Shown: piece by piece, positions 32,294 through 46,039 of the stretch | Position numbering within the stretch: the stretch's first letter is position 1 | Layout of the letters: every line of letters begins with the position of its first letter | Assembly (NCBI GenBank): GCA_951799425.1 | Contig: OX637393.1 | Coordinates: forward strand, 5,723,744 to 5,787,743 | From: Ilex aquifolium | Lineage: Eukaryota; Streptophyta; Magnoliopsida; Aquifoliales; Aquifoliaceae | Length of the DNA: 64,000 nucleotides | Reading direction: 5' to 3' | Program-made: the position numbers and the translations under genes | Notes under the pieces: generated by a model | What the model was told of the DNA's origin: nothing | Databases searched by the model: none | Seen by the model: only the letters and a program-made list of their open reading frames with translations

Positions 32294-35200
32294 ATGGAAC
32301 CAAAGTCAATAAGGCTAGGGGGCTCTCTTGAGGTGCCTTCTGTTCAAGAGCTGGCTAGGGAACAGTTAAGCACCGTTCCGCCGCGATATGTACGTCCCGA
32401 TCAAGATCATCCGATCATATCTGATAACTCCTCCTTACCTCAAGTACCCATCATCGACTTGCAGGGCTTGCTTTCTGGAGATTCCAAAGATTTAGAGCTT
32501 GAAAAGCTACACCATGCATGCAAGGAATGGGGTTTCTTTCAGGTACTCATATATCTACCTACCACCTACTCCAAAACAGTTTTATATGTGAATTACATCC
32601 TTGAGATATATTTAGAATAGCGAGACTTATCCGGTTGTATCCAATGCATATCCAACTACACATTAATCAGAAAAATAAAATCTGGGACACAAGACTTATG
32701 CCTACAAAAGAGTTTGACTTTTGAGAGAGGTATGTGATAAATAATTTTACTCTTATTCTAAAGGGTTAGATTATTATACTCAAACTGTGATGTATCGCTT
32801 AGATGAGCAGTTGACAATGGTCGAGGTGCGATTTCTGTAAATCAAAACAATTTAAACTCATTTCACAACTTTGTAGATCATTTCTTTTTCAATAGTGTTT
32901 GTGATTAAGGCAAAATTATTCTAGATCTGTATCTATTTATTTCACAAATTCGGTGCCTTTATTCTTCTAGCTCTTTTTCTACTTAATTTTTTGAATGAAG
33001 GGTCACATTGGATCAATAAAACTAAGAGAAAAGACATATATTATTATTATATTGCAGTTGATAAATCATGGAGTGAGCTCTTCATTGGTGGACAAATTGA
33101 AGATTGAGATTCAGGAGTTCTTCAAACTGCCAGAAGAGGAGAAGAAGAAGTTTGGGCAAGAACCAGGAGACTTAGAGGGATTTGGACAGGCCTTTGTTGT
33201 ATCTGAGGAACAAAAGCTTGATTGGGCAGATATGTTCTACATGGTCACCCTTCCAACCTACTTAAGGAAACCCCATTTATTACCCAAGCTCCCTGCTCCT
33301 TTCAGGTCAGAACTTTCTCTCTCTCTCTGCCGATAATCTGTCGACCTCGTTTTACTAAACGGGCATAAAAAAATTTTAAGTTCGACTTGTTTAAAAAATG
33401 ATCCGAACCTAAGTCAAGTCCAAAACAAACTGTACTCGAGCCGAATCCGAGTAACTAGACTATTTTACATATAAACAAGTCGAGTTTTGCTATCTTGAGT
33501 CAAGCCTTTTTAGACCCGTTTCCTAAATAAGTCTAAAAAATTATTCAAGCACAAGCCGAACTTGAGTCAAATCCTATCCAAGCTGAACCCAAGTAATTTA
33601 ATTATCAATCCTACTCTCTCTCTCTCTTTGTGCAATGATTGTTCAGTCCATGGTTGGAAAATCAACCTCTGAAGGTCTCCTTTGTGACCCACTCACTTCC
33701 AGCAGGTAGGTCAATTAAGACATTGAGGTAAGAGTTGTTAGAATAAATTAAAATAAAAGTTTTAAAAACTACATAACTAATTATTTTGTATTAATTTTTC
33801 AGTTTTAAACTTTATTATTGAAATTTAATTCTTGCATGTTCATGCAATTTAATTATAAAATTAATATGGGCTTAATAGCCTGACAGTTACATACTAATAT
33901 ATTTTAAAGCCTATTATTCAAGAGTAATTAAGATAGTGCCTATAAAACAAAGTGGCTGATTTGGATAGAGTATGAGTAGTTTTACCATTTTTTCTATATG
34001 CTCCTCTTCCACCGAGTGTTGCTATTCTTTATACATATTTCTTTTTGTCTATTATTACATTTGCACACATACAAATATTTGGTATTAGTTTACTTTGGGC
34101 AACTTCGATTCGAGTCAGGTTCACCCCTTCCTTCCAGTGGGCGTGACCATTGAGGAGGTGCTGCTATGAGCGTCTGAGTTTGATCTTGAAGTCGCTGGTG
34201 TCCGTTAGTACCCTCACGCGGGGAGGCTCAGCTACTTTAGGACAGTGGTCACACGACTCTTGGACTCGCAGACTAGCTCTTTCTAATTTATAGTATCTAT
34301 TTTATTCTATTCTAAATTGATTGTTATTTTATATTTGTATATTCTTGTTAGTTTGTGATCTGAATATTATTTTGTTAAGTAAAGTTACGTATAATTATGT
34401 TAATTTCCCCAACAATCTAAAGTAGCTGAGATATCAGTGTCATCTTTCTTGCTTGCCATCTACAGTACTTCCCTTGTGGATAGGGAGTAAGTGGAAAATT
34501 AGAATTGTAAGGTTGAGGAGAAAAGAAAAGCAAACGAATAATACCTGGAGGCATCTCATAATACGAGCCCTGATCATTACACTGTTCACTTGTTGAGGAT
34601 TTTTATGTTGCGAGATGCACATAAATATTTGGTTAAGGTGGGTTGTAATCGCCAAAGAAAGAAGATAGAATTCAGCCCAACATATCTGTTTCTTCACACA
34701 ATTGGTTAAAACACACCCCATTCACACTTCACAAAGCAAACTTGCAAAAATCCACTCAAATGATAAAATTCTCATTCTTGAAATCTTTCTGGGAAATTAT
34801 GGCAGAGCCAATCAGTAGTCTACTTCTACTCAGGTACTTCTCCATTTTTATTCATATGTCAAGCAGAGCCATCCAGCAAGCTCATAAGTTCTCAGGCTTG
34901 TTTCTACATGGCCTAGACTTCCCAACTGCATCGTCTCATCCACTTGATAACTGCTAAATTCGAGGCAACCCCACCTCCTCTCCTTTGCATGAAGCAGCAC
35001 ATTTATATTGACATCACATGCCGAAGTTATTTTCATATTCTAATAGTACCGTCATAACCCCCAAGTATAACCTTGAGTTTTGAGGCCTGTAAGCAATGAT
35101 TCATTCAATTCCCTGACAAGGGTTTGATATTTAGGACCTGAGCAAGAGCTCAACAGGATCATCCAAAGAATTACCCAGCTCTTTTCACTTCTTCCTCATG

Positions 35201-38200
35201 TTTTTTCATCCAAAGAATGGGATTTATCCTCTACCAAATAGTCTGAATTTTCGACAACTCGATGACTGCTTAATTTAGGCATTCTCGTTGTACTATCAAT
35301 GAACTCTCTGCTTTTCTGGAATCCTTTGGATGAGAATGCAAGGCTGTCTCACCTCACCTGTTCCAAAGACACTAAGCTCCATCAGTCTCCTACCTATCTT
35401 TGGATTAATGCCTTGCCTTTTTTGTTTTCTTACTCCATTTGCATACTTTACGCATCTCTGGTGGGTGAATATAAAGACCGACGAACAATATGTCTATCAT
35501 ACCCCCATTCTAAAATGACCAATGGCCTGTGTCAAAAGCTCTTTGGTTCTGATTTCGTTAATTTTGGTGTCCCCACTTTATTTGTAGCAATGATGTTGGC
35601 CGGTGTATTTCCTCATTGGGTTTGAAGCACTCTTTTGTGTATATTTACATTTTGTATCATTATTCATCTATTATGTAGGTTGTTTAGTGTGATCTCATTC
35701 AATATGCTATTTTGAAGCTTTCAAAAGAATTATTATGAATCCATTTATCTTTTGTCAGAAGGTTAATGTTTTTTTTAGTAAATTTTGAGTATATAAAAAA
35801 AAGAGTAGGAACTGTTATAGGAAACTGAGTTTAAAACAAAATAAATAGGATTCATATAATTCCAATTTTATTGAAAAACACATTCTGGAAAATTCGTTTA
35901 CTAAAACAATAAACTCTATGCCCATTCTTTTACCAAATCAGTTTTGTCATTAATGTTTTGGGCCATAACACCCATTCTATAATAAAATCTAATTAAATTA
36001 GTGGGCTGTTATAGGTTTGTGATATTACTAATGTAATTATAGGCTTGTGATATTACTACTTGAATCTTTTAACTGAAACAGTTGTCAAGGAGAGCAATTC
36101 ATGTAGTAATTTAACAGTGAAGTCCACATTGTGCATAATTCCTTAAAAATATTACATAGTAGCCATCGGTTATTTGAAGCTATATTCATCTCGTTAAATT
36201 TAAGTAGCCTATGCATCTAATATCATTTCAAAATTAGTGGGGGCCTAATAGTTATTTACTGATTGAAATTTCAGATATTAAATCTTAGATCAATAGTTGG
36301 TTATCCTTAGTTTTATTGTGAATGTAGAACACCTTTGCTTTTAAAACAGATATTACGCTTGTAATTATTGGGTACAAACTTCATTGCATGAGTGATAACT
36401 AAATCACATTAGTTAGAGGGATCTTAGGTAGTTTGTGATCATTTAAAAAAAAAAAAAACATTCAACACTAACTAGCATTTAGATTTCAACTTTTGACCAG
36501 GTTGACACCTAAATCATCTATACGTTCAGCTAAATATTTAGCATTTTATTTTCAAGTATATCGAGTATGTGATTGGTCATTGGTGATATATATCTGCCAT
36601 TGATTGTATAATGACATCTTGAGTTAACGTTATTAAGTCGTTCCTGTGATAGGCATGAATTTTAATACTTGCAACACAATGACCTTTGATGTGAATGATT
36701 GAGCTGGAATGAGGATGTTGGTATCGTTTGGTCTAATGCAAAAGGTTTTTCAGTTATATTATATTGATAGGTTGTTTAGAAATAACACTTTTATGGAAAA
36801 GGGTGTGCTGGTTTTGGTATGGTCAAGATAGCATTGAGTAAACCAATAGTCCAACAAATGAACAAGAGGTGATCTTTAACAAAATTAAGCATGAGTTCTA
36901 TATTTACTAAATTGAGATATATTTGTGTTCTGTGTATATGCAAGTCTCAAGTTCACTTTTTCCCTTGAATTCAATTTATTCAATATGTTAGGCAAGAAAG
37001 TATTGCAATGTGGGGGGTGATGCAAATGCAACTTTTATGAAGCATGGGTCAATTTGTCATGAGAATTCTTGGAAATGTGGGGGTAAAATTTAAGATAATA
37101 AAATATGAAGGACCTGCTGAATTTGCTTAATGTTGTTATAATCTTTCATTTGGAGAGATGTTTATATAAATTGTTTCATACCTAAGGGTTTTCAAAGAAA
37201 TGCACTTTAATGTGTTTTTGTAAGTGTTATTTGAAAGGTAGGTTCAAATCAATGAGAAGAAATGACGGTGTGCACACCCAGAGACACGAACATGTGAAGA
37301 GTAACTATTCTGATATTTATAAAATCTCAGCTAAACAGAGCTGACAAATGAATTAAAAAGCTTTCGAGGAAAGCTATGAGACACAAATATATAAAGGCTG
37401 ATTAATTTGATCAGTGAGCTTTCGAGGAAAGCCTTGCTTTTGAGAAAAGTTGTCTCAAGAACTATCGAGGGGGATGTGCTTAAGCCCGTAAGGGAGTCAC
37501 CTAGGGAGGTAACCCAACTTCTGTGATTGGGGACCCCATGAAGGAAGTTCAATGGGTAGAAACAAATCCATATTGCATGACTCATTAGCACCGTTATTGA
37601 GAAAATATCCTAAGATGAGATATTTTCATGCTCATCCCTATGGCAAAGGTGCATATGTAGTGTGACGGTAAGGAAGGATTTTATCCTGAATGAGACCGAG
37701 GTAGGAACACTCCTGCAGGGTATTGTGCACATGTACCATTGGAGGACTCACCTAAGTGAGAGTAGTCGTGAGGCCGCGACTATGAGAATTGGGCTATTCT
37801 TTAGAAACTCTCATGAGAATCAAGATCAAGTGCATGGCCATTAAACGCACTGACCCGCGAATCCTGACCAATATCGGTACTGTGTGTGTGATAGTTGAAC
37901 TCTGACTCAAAGGGTCTAGTTCAAGTCTTTGGTCACTATGATCCTTCAGAGGGAGACTGTTAACACTAAGTGAGGTTCAAGTCCGGAAGACACTTACACC
38001 CATTGCACAGTATAATAGTTGCCCATATTTTCTATCTATTACTTTTATATAAATATATTTGGGCTATTTCGAAGTTTTCAAAACTTGTGGGGGATTGTTA
38101 GAATAAATTAAAATAAAAGTTTTAAAAACTACATAACTAATTATTTTGTATTAATTTTTCAGTTTTAAACTTTACTATTGAAATTTAATTCTTGCATGTT

Positions 38201-41048
38201 CATGCAATTTAATTATAAAATTAATATAGGCTTAATAGCCTGGCAGTTACATACTAATATATTTTAAAGCCTATTATTCAAGAGTAATTAAGATAGTGCC
38301 TATAAAACAAAGTGGCTGATTTGGATAGAGTATGAGTAGTTTTACCATTTTTTCTATATGCTCCTCTTCCACCGAGTGTTGCTATTCTTTATACATATTT
38401 CTTTTTGCCTATTATTACATTTGCACACATACAAATATTTGGTATTAGTTTACTTTGGGCAACTTTGATTTGAGTCAGGTTCACCCCTTCCTTCCAGTGG
38501 GCATGACCATTGAGGAGGTGCTGCTGTGAGCGTCTGGGTTTGATCTTGGAGTCGCTGGTGTCCGTCAGTACCCTCACGCGGGAGGCTCAGCTACTTTAGG
38601 ACAGTGTTCACACGACTCTTGGACTCGCAGGCCAGCTCTTTCTAATTTATAGTATCTATTTTATTCTATTCTAAATTGATTGTTATTTTATATTTGTATA
38701 TTCTTGTTAGTTTGTTATCTGAATATTATTTTGTTAAGTAAAGTTATGTATAATTATGCTAATTTCCCCAACAAGAGTTCAGTGCTGTCATTATGGTACC
38801 AAACTTAACACTTTTTTTTCTCAAAATAAAACATTCCAGTGGTTAAGTTACAACAAAAATAATTAGTATCGATCTTAAACCATCAATCTCATTTTGTTAT
38901 AACTTAATCTAAAATAATTACAACTTGATTCGACACCCAAAAACTTTCTACTGTAGAAAATGGATTAATCTCAAATTTTTTAAACTATAAAACATTATTG
39001 CTTTTAAGTTAATAATTGGGCTGATGGTGCTCTTTTTGGCACTGCATTACTTTCCGCAGTTGTTGTTGGCTGTGCTGTACGCTATTTACTTTGTTCTGTA
39101 CTGGTTGGGGCTGATTTTTGCTATTGCAAATGGCTGAACTTGGTCTGCTATCCTGCATATCAGTGGAGTTAAGAGGCAGAATTGGTCCTTGTTCAATTAT
39201 GTTGATCGAGTTTGATGAATTGGTTTCATGCTCTGATTTTTGTCTACCAATGTATTCTTTTGTCAACAATTATGTGGGAGATGCTCTTACTCAGGGCATT
39301 TCTTACAGACTTGTGTTTTGAACTTTGGCTTTTTGGGTTTTTTGATGTTTGTCCTTGAGTTTTATGTGATTTCATTGTACAATTTGTGGGTGATTACCCT
39401 TGTATATCTGTTTTATTTTAATACATTTTACCTTCCGGAAAAAAATAATAATAATTGGGCAGTTTGGAGTGTTGCCTAGGTTTTTTTCCTCTTGGTGGGG
39501 TTTTCCAATAAATCTTGCTAAAGTTTTTCTTTTTCTTTATCTTCTATCTATTGCTTCATCGCTTGTCAATTGTTGGTTGAATGATTGAATGTACGCTGAG
39601 GGTTGAACCCTAGTTTTGTCATACTTTTAGAATGAGCCCCTACTAAGTAAGATTCTCTTTAATTTTTTATTCTTGTCAACCAACATGCATTCAAGTGGGA
39701 CCTTTTATATATAATGAGTCTCTCACTCATTAATAATAGATGATCAACCGAGAAGAGAATTGAAAAAAAAAAATGTACAAGTGGGAATTTGAATCCATTC
39801 AAACTGTGTTACTCTAATTTTCAATATTTGTTGGGCGTTCGATTACCATTTCAGATTTTTCTTGCGTTTTTTGTTGCTTTAATTCACATCAGAGTTGTTT
39901 GTGTTTATATATTGGAGTCTTTTCAATGAACAATGTTTTACTATCTCTAAGAAAACAATTATCTTTCAATGCAGAGATATCATGGAAGCCTACTCAATAG
40001 AAGTAAAAAACCTTGCCATGAATATCCTTAACCTTATAGCAAAAGCTTTACAAATGGAGGTTGGTGATATGAGGGTGCTATTTGAAGAAGGGTTGCAGGG
40101 AATGAGGATCAATTACTATCCTCCATGTCCTCAACCAGAGTTGGTCATCGGCCTGACCCCGCACTCGGATTCCGTCGGCCTCACCATCCTCCTCCAAGTC
40201 AGTGAAATCGAAGGCCTCCAGATAAAAAAGGATGGAATTTGGATTCCGGTTGTTCCACTCCCTAATGCATTTATAGTCAACATTGGAGACATCTTGGAGG
40301 TAATCTATAAAAGCGATTGGCCTAATCTTTTAGACATTTAGGTGGTCGTTGATGCAAAAATTGTGAGACTCAATTGAGAAATATATCAAGTATTCTACTT
40401 AGATGTGTCAGTCAAAGGTTATCGTGTCATTTTGGCTATTTGTCCGCTATTAGTTAACCCTAACATCGTTTGTTTAATCAGTATGTCGTGTTTGTGTGCA
40501 TATATGGATAACTGTGAATCCGAAACCTAGGACCGGGACCCTCTTTTCATTTTTCAATTAAACTAACCACTTATAGGTCTCCAATAAACTAGCAATTCAC
40601 TTGATCTAAATGCTGGAAAAATCAAGGAAAAAATACAAGGATTCACACAATGCCATATCAAAGAATAAAAAAAACAAACATTTTCTTTATGTAATACCAA
40701 TTAAACGGGTTTATTTTGTCATGTTCGTTGTTAACACTAATCCGATTGATTTGTTATTCGTTTGTTGACATATTTTTGCAGATCATGACAAATGGAATTT
40801 ACCGTAGTATTGAGCATCGAGCAATAGTGAATTCAGAGAAGGAGAGGCTTTCCCTCGCTGCTTTTCTTAGCCCGAAATTAGATGGAGATCTAGGACCAGC
40901 TCCAAGCCTTATCAGTGGACAAACACCAGCATTATTCAAAAGGATTGGTGTTGCAGATTACTTCAGTGGATATTTTTCTCGCGAGCTTGCGGGAAAATCA
41001 TATCTGGATATCATGAGGATTGAAAATGAAGATGGACAAAAACATTAA
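32294..41048 (+). CDS. Gene A': 2-oxoglutarate/Fe(II)-dependent dioxygenase, SRG1-like, intact copy of gene A
   Basis: Exons: 32294-32542, 33058-33305, 39975-40299 and 40782-41048; 362 aa with the same phases as gene A. The protein differs from A at only two places that I can see: Ser to Gly in the [10 protein letters not shown] segment and Glu to Asp after SSSLV. H229, D231, H286, R296 and S298 are all kept. Intron 2 is 6.7 kb against 2.3 kb in A because it holds a complete LTR element. The promoter differs from that of A: about 20 bases including a TATA-like ctatttata (4,029-4,037 in unit 1) are missing here, and the GA run in the leader is about 14 bp instead of about 40. The enzyme should be equivalent to A, but expression may not be. 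Confidence 0.94.
33647..33727 (+). other. Candidate in-frame cassette exon in intron 2 of gene A'
   Basis: Identical layout to 5,586-5,666 in gene A: CT tract, CAG acceptor, 81 bases without a stop in phase, GTAAGAG donor, then the 5' LTR 8 bases later. Conservation here reflects recent duplication and is not independent support. Confidence 0.28.
33736..38773 (+). mobile_element. Complete non-autonomous LTR retrotransposon in intron 2 of gene A'
   Basis: The 5' LTR is 33,736-34,414 and the 3' LTR 38,096-38,773. The 3.7 kb interior ends in a polypurine tract (gtgggggat) next to the 3' LTR. The target duplication AGAGT is perfect (33,731-33,735 and 38,774-38,778). No gag or pol product is recognisable in the interior, so it resembles a LARD-like derivative moved by other elements. 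The two LTRs differ at roughly 17 places in about 678 bp (near 2.5%), clearly more than units 1 and 2 differ from each other, so insertion came before the block duplication. The short open frames at 34,440-34,721 (minus) and 35,299-35,625 (plus) were not recognised. Confidence 0.88.
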
Positions 41049-42081
41049 GTACCATTCAACTATGGGAATCGGCACTAGAGCTCGACACATATACCTCCAA
41101 TAACTCAACAAAGTCTTATCTCGACTATTTAGTTTGGTTACATTATTTATGTCCCCCCATTCAATATACAATCGGCTATAATGTTTGCATAAAATATCGG
41201 AATAAATGTTGTACTATAGTACTATTGGACATCTTTTATCGGAACATTGGAATAAATGTTGTAATTTCGGATTAAAATATAGTCATGTTGTGTCATTTCG
41301 GATTAATATCGAGGATTAGTTAATCTTAAAATGGTAACATATTAGCAGTCTATCTTATGTCATGGTGCTAACGTGCATTGTTATTAATCTTGTGGGTTTA
41401 GTGACACTGAAAATCGTGAACTCAAAACACGACTATAACAGTCTTCTCTCTCATTCTATCCTACCATGCATAGGCCCCATAAACTAAAAAACTACTCGCT
41501 TTATGTGCTAGAAAAATCAAGTAAAAAGTTCATTTAATTGTACAGAGATTTATATATACCAAATGAAGAAATGAAAAGATTGAAAAACATCACAAGTTCA
41601 TCACAGCTTTTCCTAACTTGTTTGAATGGAAAATGCTCAAAAGTATTGTAAATCATTCATTTCTTGCATTTAGAAGTTGCGTATAAAACTAATTAAAAGC
41701 ATATTTTGAGGTGGAATTTGAGAAATGTAGTAGTTGAGCGAACAATGTTCAACCAATTGTTGTACTTGTTGGAAATGCAACATAAGAAATATGATAATTG
41801 ACTAGACAAATTAGGTAAAATATGTAATAGAGGGGAATGAAATTACAGATTTTTCATTTAACAATAAAAAAGAAATAATGTGTGTCAACTATCCCAATTG
41901 ATTGGACCGTAGATGTCTTGATTTACTTCACGGGCAAGGTCCCCGGTTCAAGTCAAGGATGGCCTAGCTGCGCAGCATCTAATAAATCATTACATTGCAT
42001 AACATGAATGGAATAAGCAGGCAATTTGCCAGAAAGGGCCATTCAACTGCTGTAGCTGGAAAGAATTGATTATATAAACAC

Positions 42082-42122
<41 letters not shown>

Positions 42123-42144
42123 CCCCTTGGAATATTTGGCTGCC
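41049..42144. other. Spacer between genes A' and B'
   Basis: Near-identical copy of 8,627-9,716: gene A' 3' flank, inverted-repeat fragment (about 41,660-41,860), TATA box and a longer GA run (42,086-42,120) before gene B'. No other gene is seen. Confidence 0.6.
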
Positions 42145-42851
42145 ATGGAACCAAACTCCACAAAGCTAGGGGGCTCTCTTCAGGTGGCTTCTGTTCAAGA
42201 GCTGGCTAAGGAACAGTTGGCCACGGTTCCGCCGCGATATGTACATCCCGATCAAGACCATCCGATCATATCTGATACCTCCTCTCTACCTCAAGTCCCC
42301 ATCATCGACATGGACAACTTACTTACTGGAGATTCAAAGGAATTAGAGCTTGAAAAGCTGCGCAATGCATGCAAGGAATGGGGTTTCTTTCAGGTATTCA
42401 TATCCACCTATCCCCTATGTAGTCAAACATTTTGTTTATCTCATTCATATGCATCCATGAACAATACCCTCCCAATATATTCAAATATCAACAGATATCG
42501 AGTCATATCGAATACATATCCAAGTTTGCTTTACTTTCATGTCATTTGATTCAATGTTAGCTAAACAAATCAACACACGAATCAAAAGCCATAAAGTTCC
42601 TATTTACTGCACAAACCTTCCAAGAGCAGTGATTGAGAGAGGTAAGTGATAGATGGTCTTACCCTCATATTAGAGAGCCCGGTTACTAGTTACTGTATTC
42701 AACTGGGGACGTATCGAATACGTATTATTATTCTAGTTGTTTTCCATTTAATTTTTTTTGAAAGAAAGCTCACATTTGGATCAATCAAACAAAAAAAAAC
42801 ACATGTATTGCAGCTGATAAATCATGGAGTTAGCTCTTCATTGGTGGACAA

Positions 42852-44996
42852 TGTAGAGATCCAAAAAGTGAGGATAAATTTTTCAGTTTTGCCGGTAGGG
42901 CACTATTCATGCACCATTTGTCGGTAGGACACTCCATATGCATCATTTAGGTGTAGGTTATATTTAGGAGCATAATTTGAGTATGCCATAGAAGAGAAAC
43001 ATGCTTATAATGTTAAAATACACCTACTGTGTGAATTTGAGCTTAAACGAAAACAGTTTCAAAAATTGGACAAAAATGGCATCCCGGGTGGCCTAGGTGG
43101 GACCGGCCAAACCCGGCCACTAGCGAAAATATATTTTTTTGAAAATTTTCATTTAAAATAATTTTAAGAACTTTGGTTAAAATTAAATGTCGAATTGACG
43201 CGTTTCGGGACGAGTTGTACTGTAACGGGGTCCCGGATTCATCAAGGGCAAAATGGTCATTTTGCGCCTTTGCCCTCCACTATAAATACAGACCTTTTAG
43301 TGTAAAAATATCAGTATTTGGTCTGGAGTTAGAGCAGTACACGTTTTTGGAGGAAAAAGGAAGAAAAACTCTAGGTTCTTCAAGTTTCAAGCCACCAAAA
43401 CTCATTCCTAGGCCAAGATTTTTGCAAGACTTCCTTCTAAGAAATTGTTCCTCTCAACAAGAGCTATATTCTCACCGATCGGTTCGGCTATAAAGCGAAC
43501 ACAACTCCCTTGGTTTGAGAAAAACCATTTTAGGTATGATATTTTGCTAAGTTGGTAATAGATTTAAATTTTCTTGCCTTTCTATGTGTTGATTGAATGA
43601 TTTAGGTGTTTACTTGATATTAGAAAATCATTTAGTTGGTAGTTGCTTTGAAAACTTAGAGTTAATGGTTTAAGTACTTTTGTGTTCTTTGAGTTTCTTG
43701 ACAATTTGTTGCTATGATAAATGTCTTCCTAGCTTATGTGTTGGATTATCATATTCTAGCTTATGTTCATGTGGAGAAACTCTTGTGGTTTGAGAGTTAT
43801 GAATTATTCCATGAGTTGGTAAGTTGTGTATTTGTATTTTCCTTGAGAAATTGTGAAAGTAATGAACATGAAACTTGATCATATGTTTAATCCATTGAAT
43901 GGTGCTTCACATTCATGTGGATAAAGTGTTGTGAATTTGAATTTATGTTTTACCTTATGAATGAGGCATATTTTAAGTTACACACCATGTGTTTGATGAA
44001 ATGTTGAGAAAAATCATGGCATCTTGGCATACATGAATCCTTGGAACATAGTGTGGGTTGAGCACTTGGTGCTATGCATTATGAGGGTGTAGATCATGTG
44101 GTGAAAAACCCAAAATCTGGTCAATGACAGTACTCGCGGGCTGACGGGGGCGGACCGTGAAGCGAGACATGGGTGGCATAGAGTTGCATGGGTGTGTCAT
44201 GCATATTGACATTGCATAGCATTGAGGGATTACAGGGTTGTAGATTTTAAAATGTACACTTGCACATGCCACGCCTTGAATTTGTTCCTAGCATTAGCAT
44301 TTTGTCATACCAGCAGTTGAGCTGACCCATTCGTGGGATATCATATTACAGATGAGGCTCCCGGTACTTGAGACTTGAGGAAGTCTTAAAGGAAGGAGAG
44401 AAAAAGGGGCTTGAATGAATATTTGGCCTTTGGGGCATATTTTGTATGTATGGGCATAAGCCCAAATGACTTGTATTTCAATTTGGAAAAGTAATGGATT
44501 ATAGACCTTGGGCCATTTTAAAGTGTAAGGGTGTAAACCCAATTGATATGTAGGACATCTTTATTTAATTAGCATCATATGTGTATATTGAGACAACTAG
44601 ATGTGTATGTGAAAACAAATGATGTATGTTTAATTTACATGGATTGTGACCACCGAGTGAGGGTGGGTTGTGATATATTTATGCATATGAAAATTGTGAA
44701 TATTAGGTGGGAAAAAGGCTTGGAAAACAAAGGAGGTTATGTCGAAATTTTATGAAAAATTAAAAGACTTGTTAAGTGTGTAAAACACCTTTTAAATAGG
44801 TGGGAATGATGTCAAAAAGGGGGGTTTAGAAACCTTGAAGAAATAGGCTAAAAATGGAAGGAAAGTGGTTTGAAAAACTTTGGAAAAACGGGAGAAATGA
44901 ATGAAAAATCAATTTATCCAACCTAATGACCTTTCATTTACTTTTCTTTTTCCTTTTCACTCACTCCCCAGGTTTCTGGAAATTCGGGGCGTGACA
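42852..44996 (+). mobile_element. Solo LTR, Ty3/gypsy type, inside exon 2 of gene B'
   Basis: 2145 bp copy of 10,424-12,583 with the same GACAA target duplication (42,847-42,851 and 44,997-45,001). It differs by a few bases and short indels. Confidence 0.88.
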
Positions 44997-45728
44997 GACA
45001 AAGTGAAGTTTGAGATTTAGAAGTTGTTCAATCTATCAGCAGAGGAGAATAAGAAGTTTGCTCAAAAACTAGGAGACCTAGACGGATTTGGACAGGCCTT
45101 TGTTGTATCAGAAGACCAAAAGCTTGATTTGAGAGATATGTTCTACATGTCACCCTTCCAACCTACTTAAGGAAACCCCATTTATTCCCCAACCTCCCTG
45201 CCCGTTCAGGTCAGAACCCCCCCCCCCCCCCCCCCAAGGGCCCCAATCCCCTCATCTCTCTCTCTCACACACACACACACAATATGTAACTTAGGCGAGT
45301 AATGCTAATGAAACTTGTAAAATTAACCTAATTTGTCCATATAATAATATGTCAATTGATAAAGTTTTAATGAAAAAGTCTAAAGAGTTAAAACCGTAAC
45401 AACGCTATTAGACCACACCACTATCACATTATTAGGTCAATAAATTAAATCAATTTTTCAAATCCCAATAGCATTATTCGTCTTAGGCTCTCAAATTGTG
45501 AAAAAGATAGTTATTTATTTAGGATTTTACGTTATGAGAGTATTCTCTTCTAGACTGGATAGTTTGATTCGTAAATACCTCTTTCGAGAGTATAAATTAA
45601 GAAATCTTTTATCATGCCTTTTAACTATTAATTGATTTCTTGTGAATTGTTGGTTGAGTGACTGAAATTGAGTCAAGTAAAAGGCTTGGCGTAGTTTAAA
45701 CTTGAGCTTGTCCAACTCAATAGAATTT

Positions 45729-46039
45729 GGACAAAATTATACTTTAACCCCTCAATTATACTCCTATCTCACATGGCCCCCTTAAACTATTATGCTTCTC
45801 ATATTGCACCTTCATATATATAATTGGTTTTGTTTCATATTGCTGCAATTTTAGACATTGAAAATGTGTACTATACAATGCAATTGGACATTTTCTGCGC
45901 AAAAACATAACAGACATTTTATTTTAGAGTGACATGTAATCAATTCAAGTAGTTAAGTGGACATTGTGATAAACGTAATAGTTGAGGGAGAAAAGTGAGA
46001 CCATGGACATAGCCAAGGGATTTAGAGTTTAGAATTTTC
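45729..46039. repeat. Inverted-repeat element in intron 2 of gene B'
   Basis: Unit 2 copy of the element at 13,318-13,628, with no notable change. Confidence 0.5.

Noticed and set aside
34440-34721. A minus-strand frame inside the same LTR element
   Set aside because: It is hydrophobic and AT-driven, with no recognisable domain and no supporting splice or start context.
35299-35625. A 108-codon open frame inside the LTR element of gene A', possibly a captured gene fragment
   Set aside because: I do not recognise the protein, and AT-rich open stretches of this length are expected in a 3.7 kb non-coding interior.
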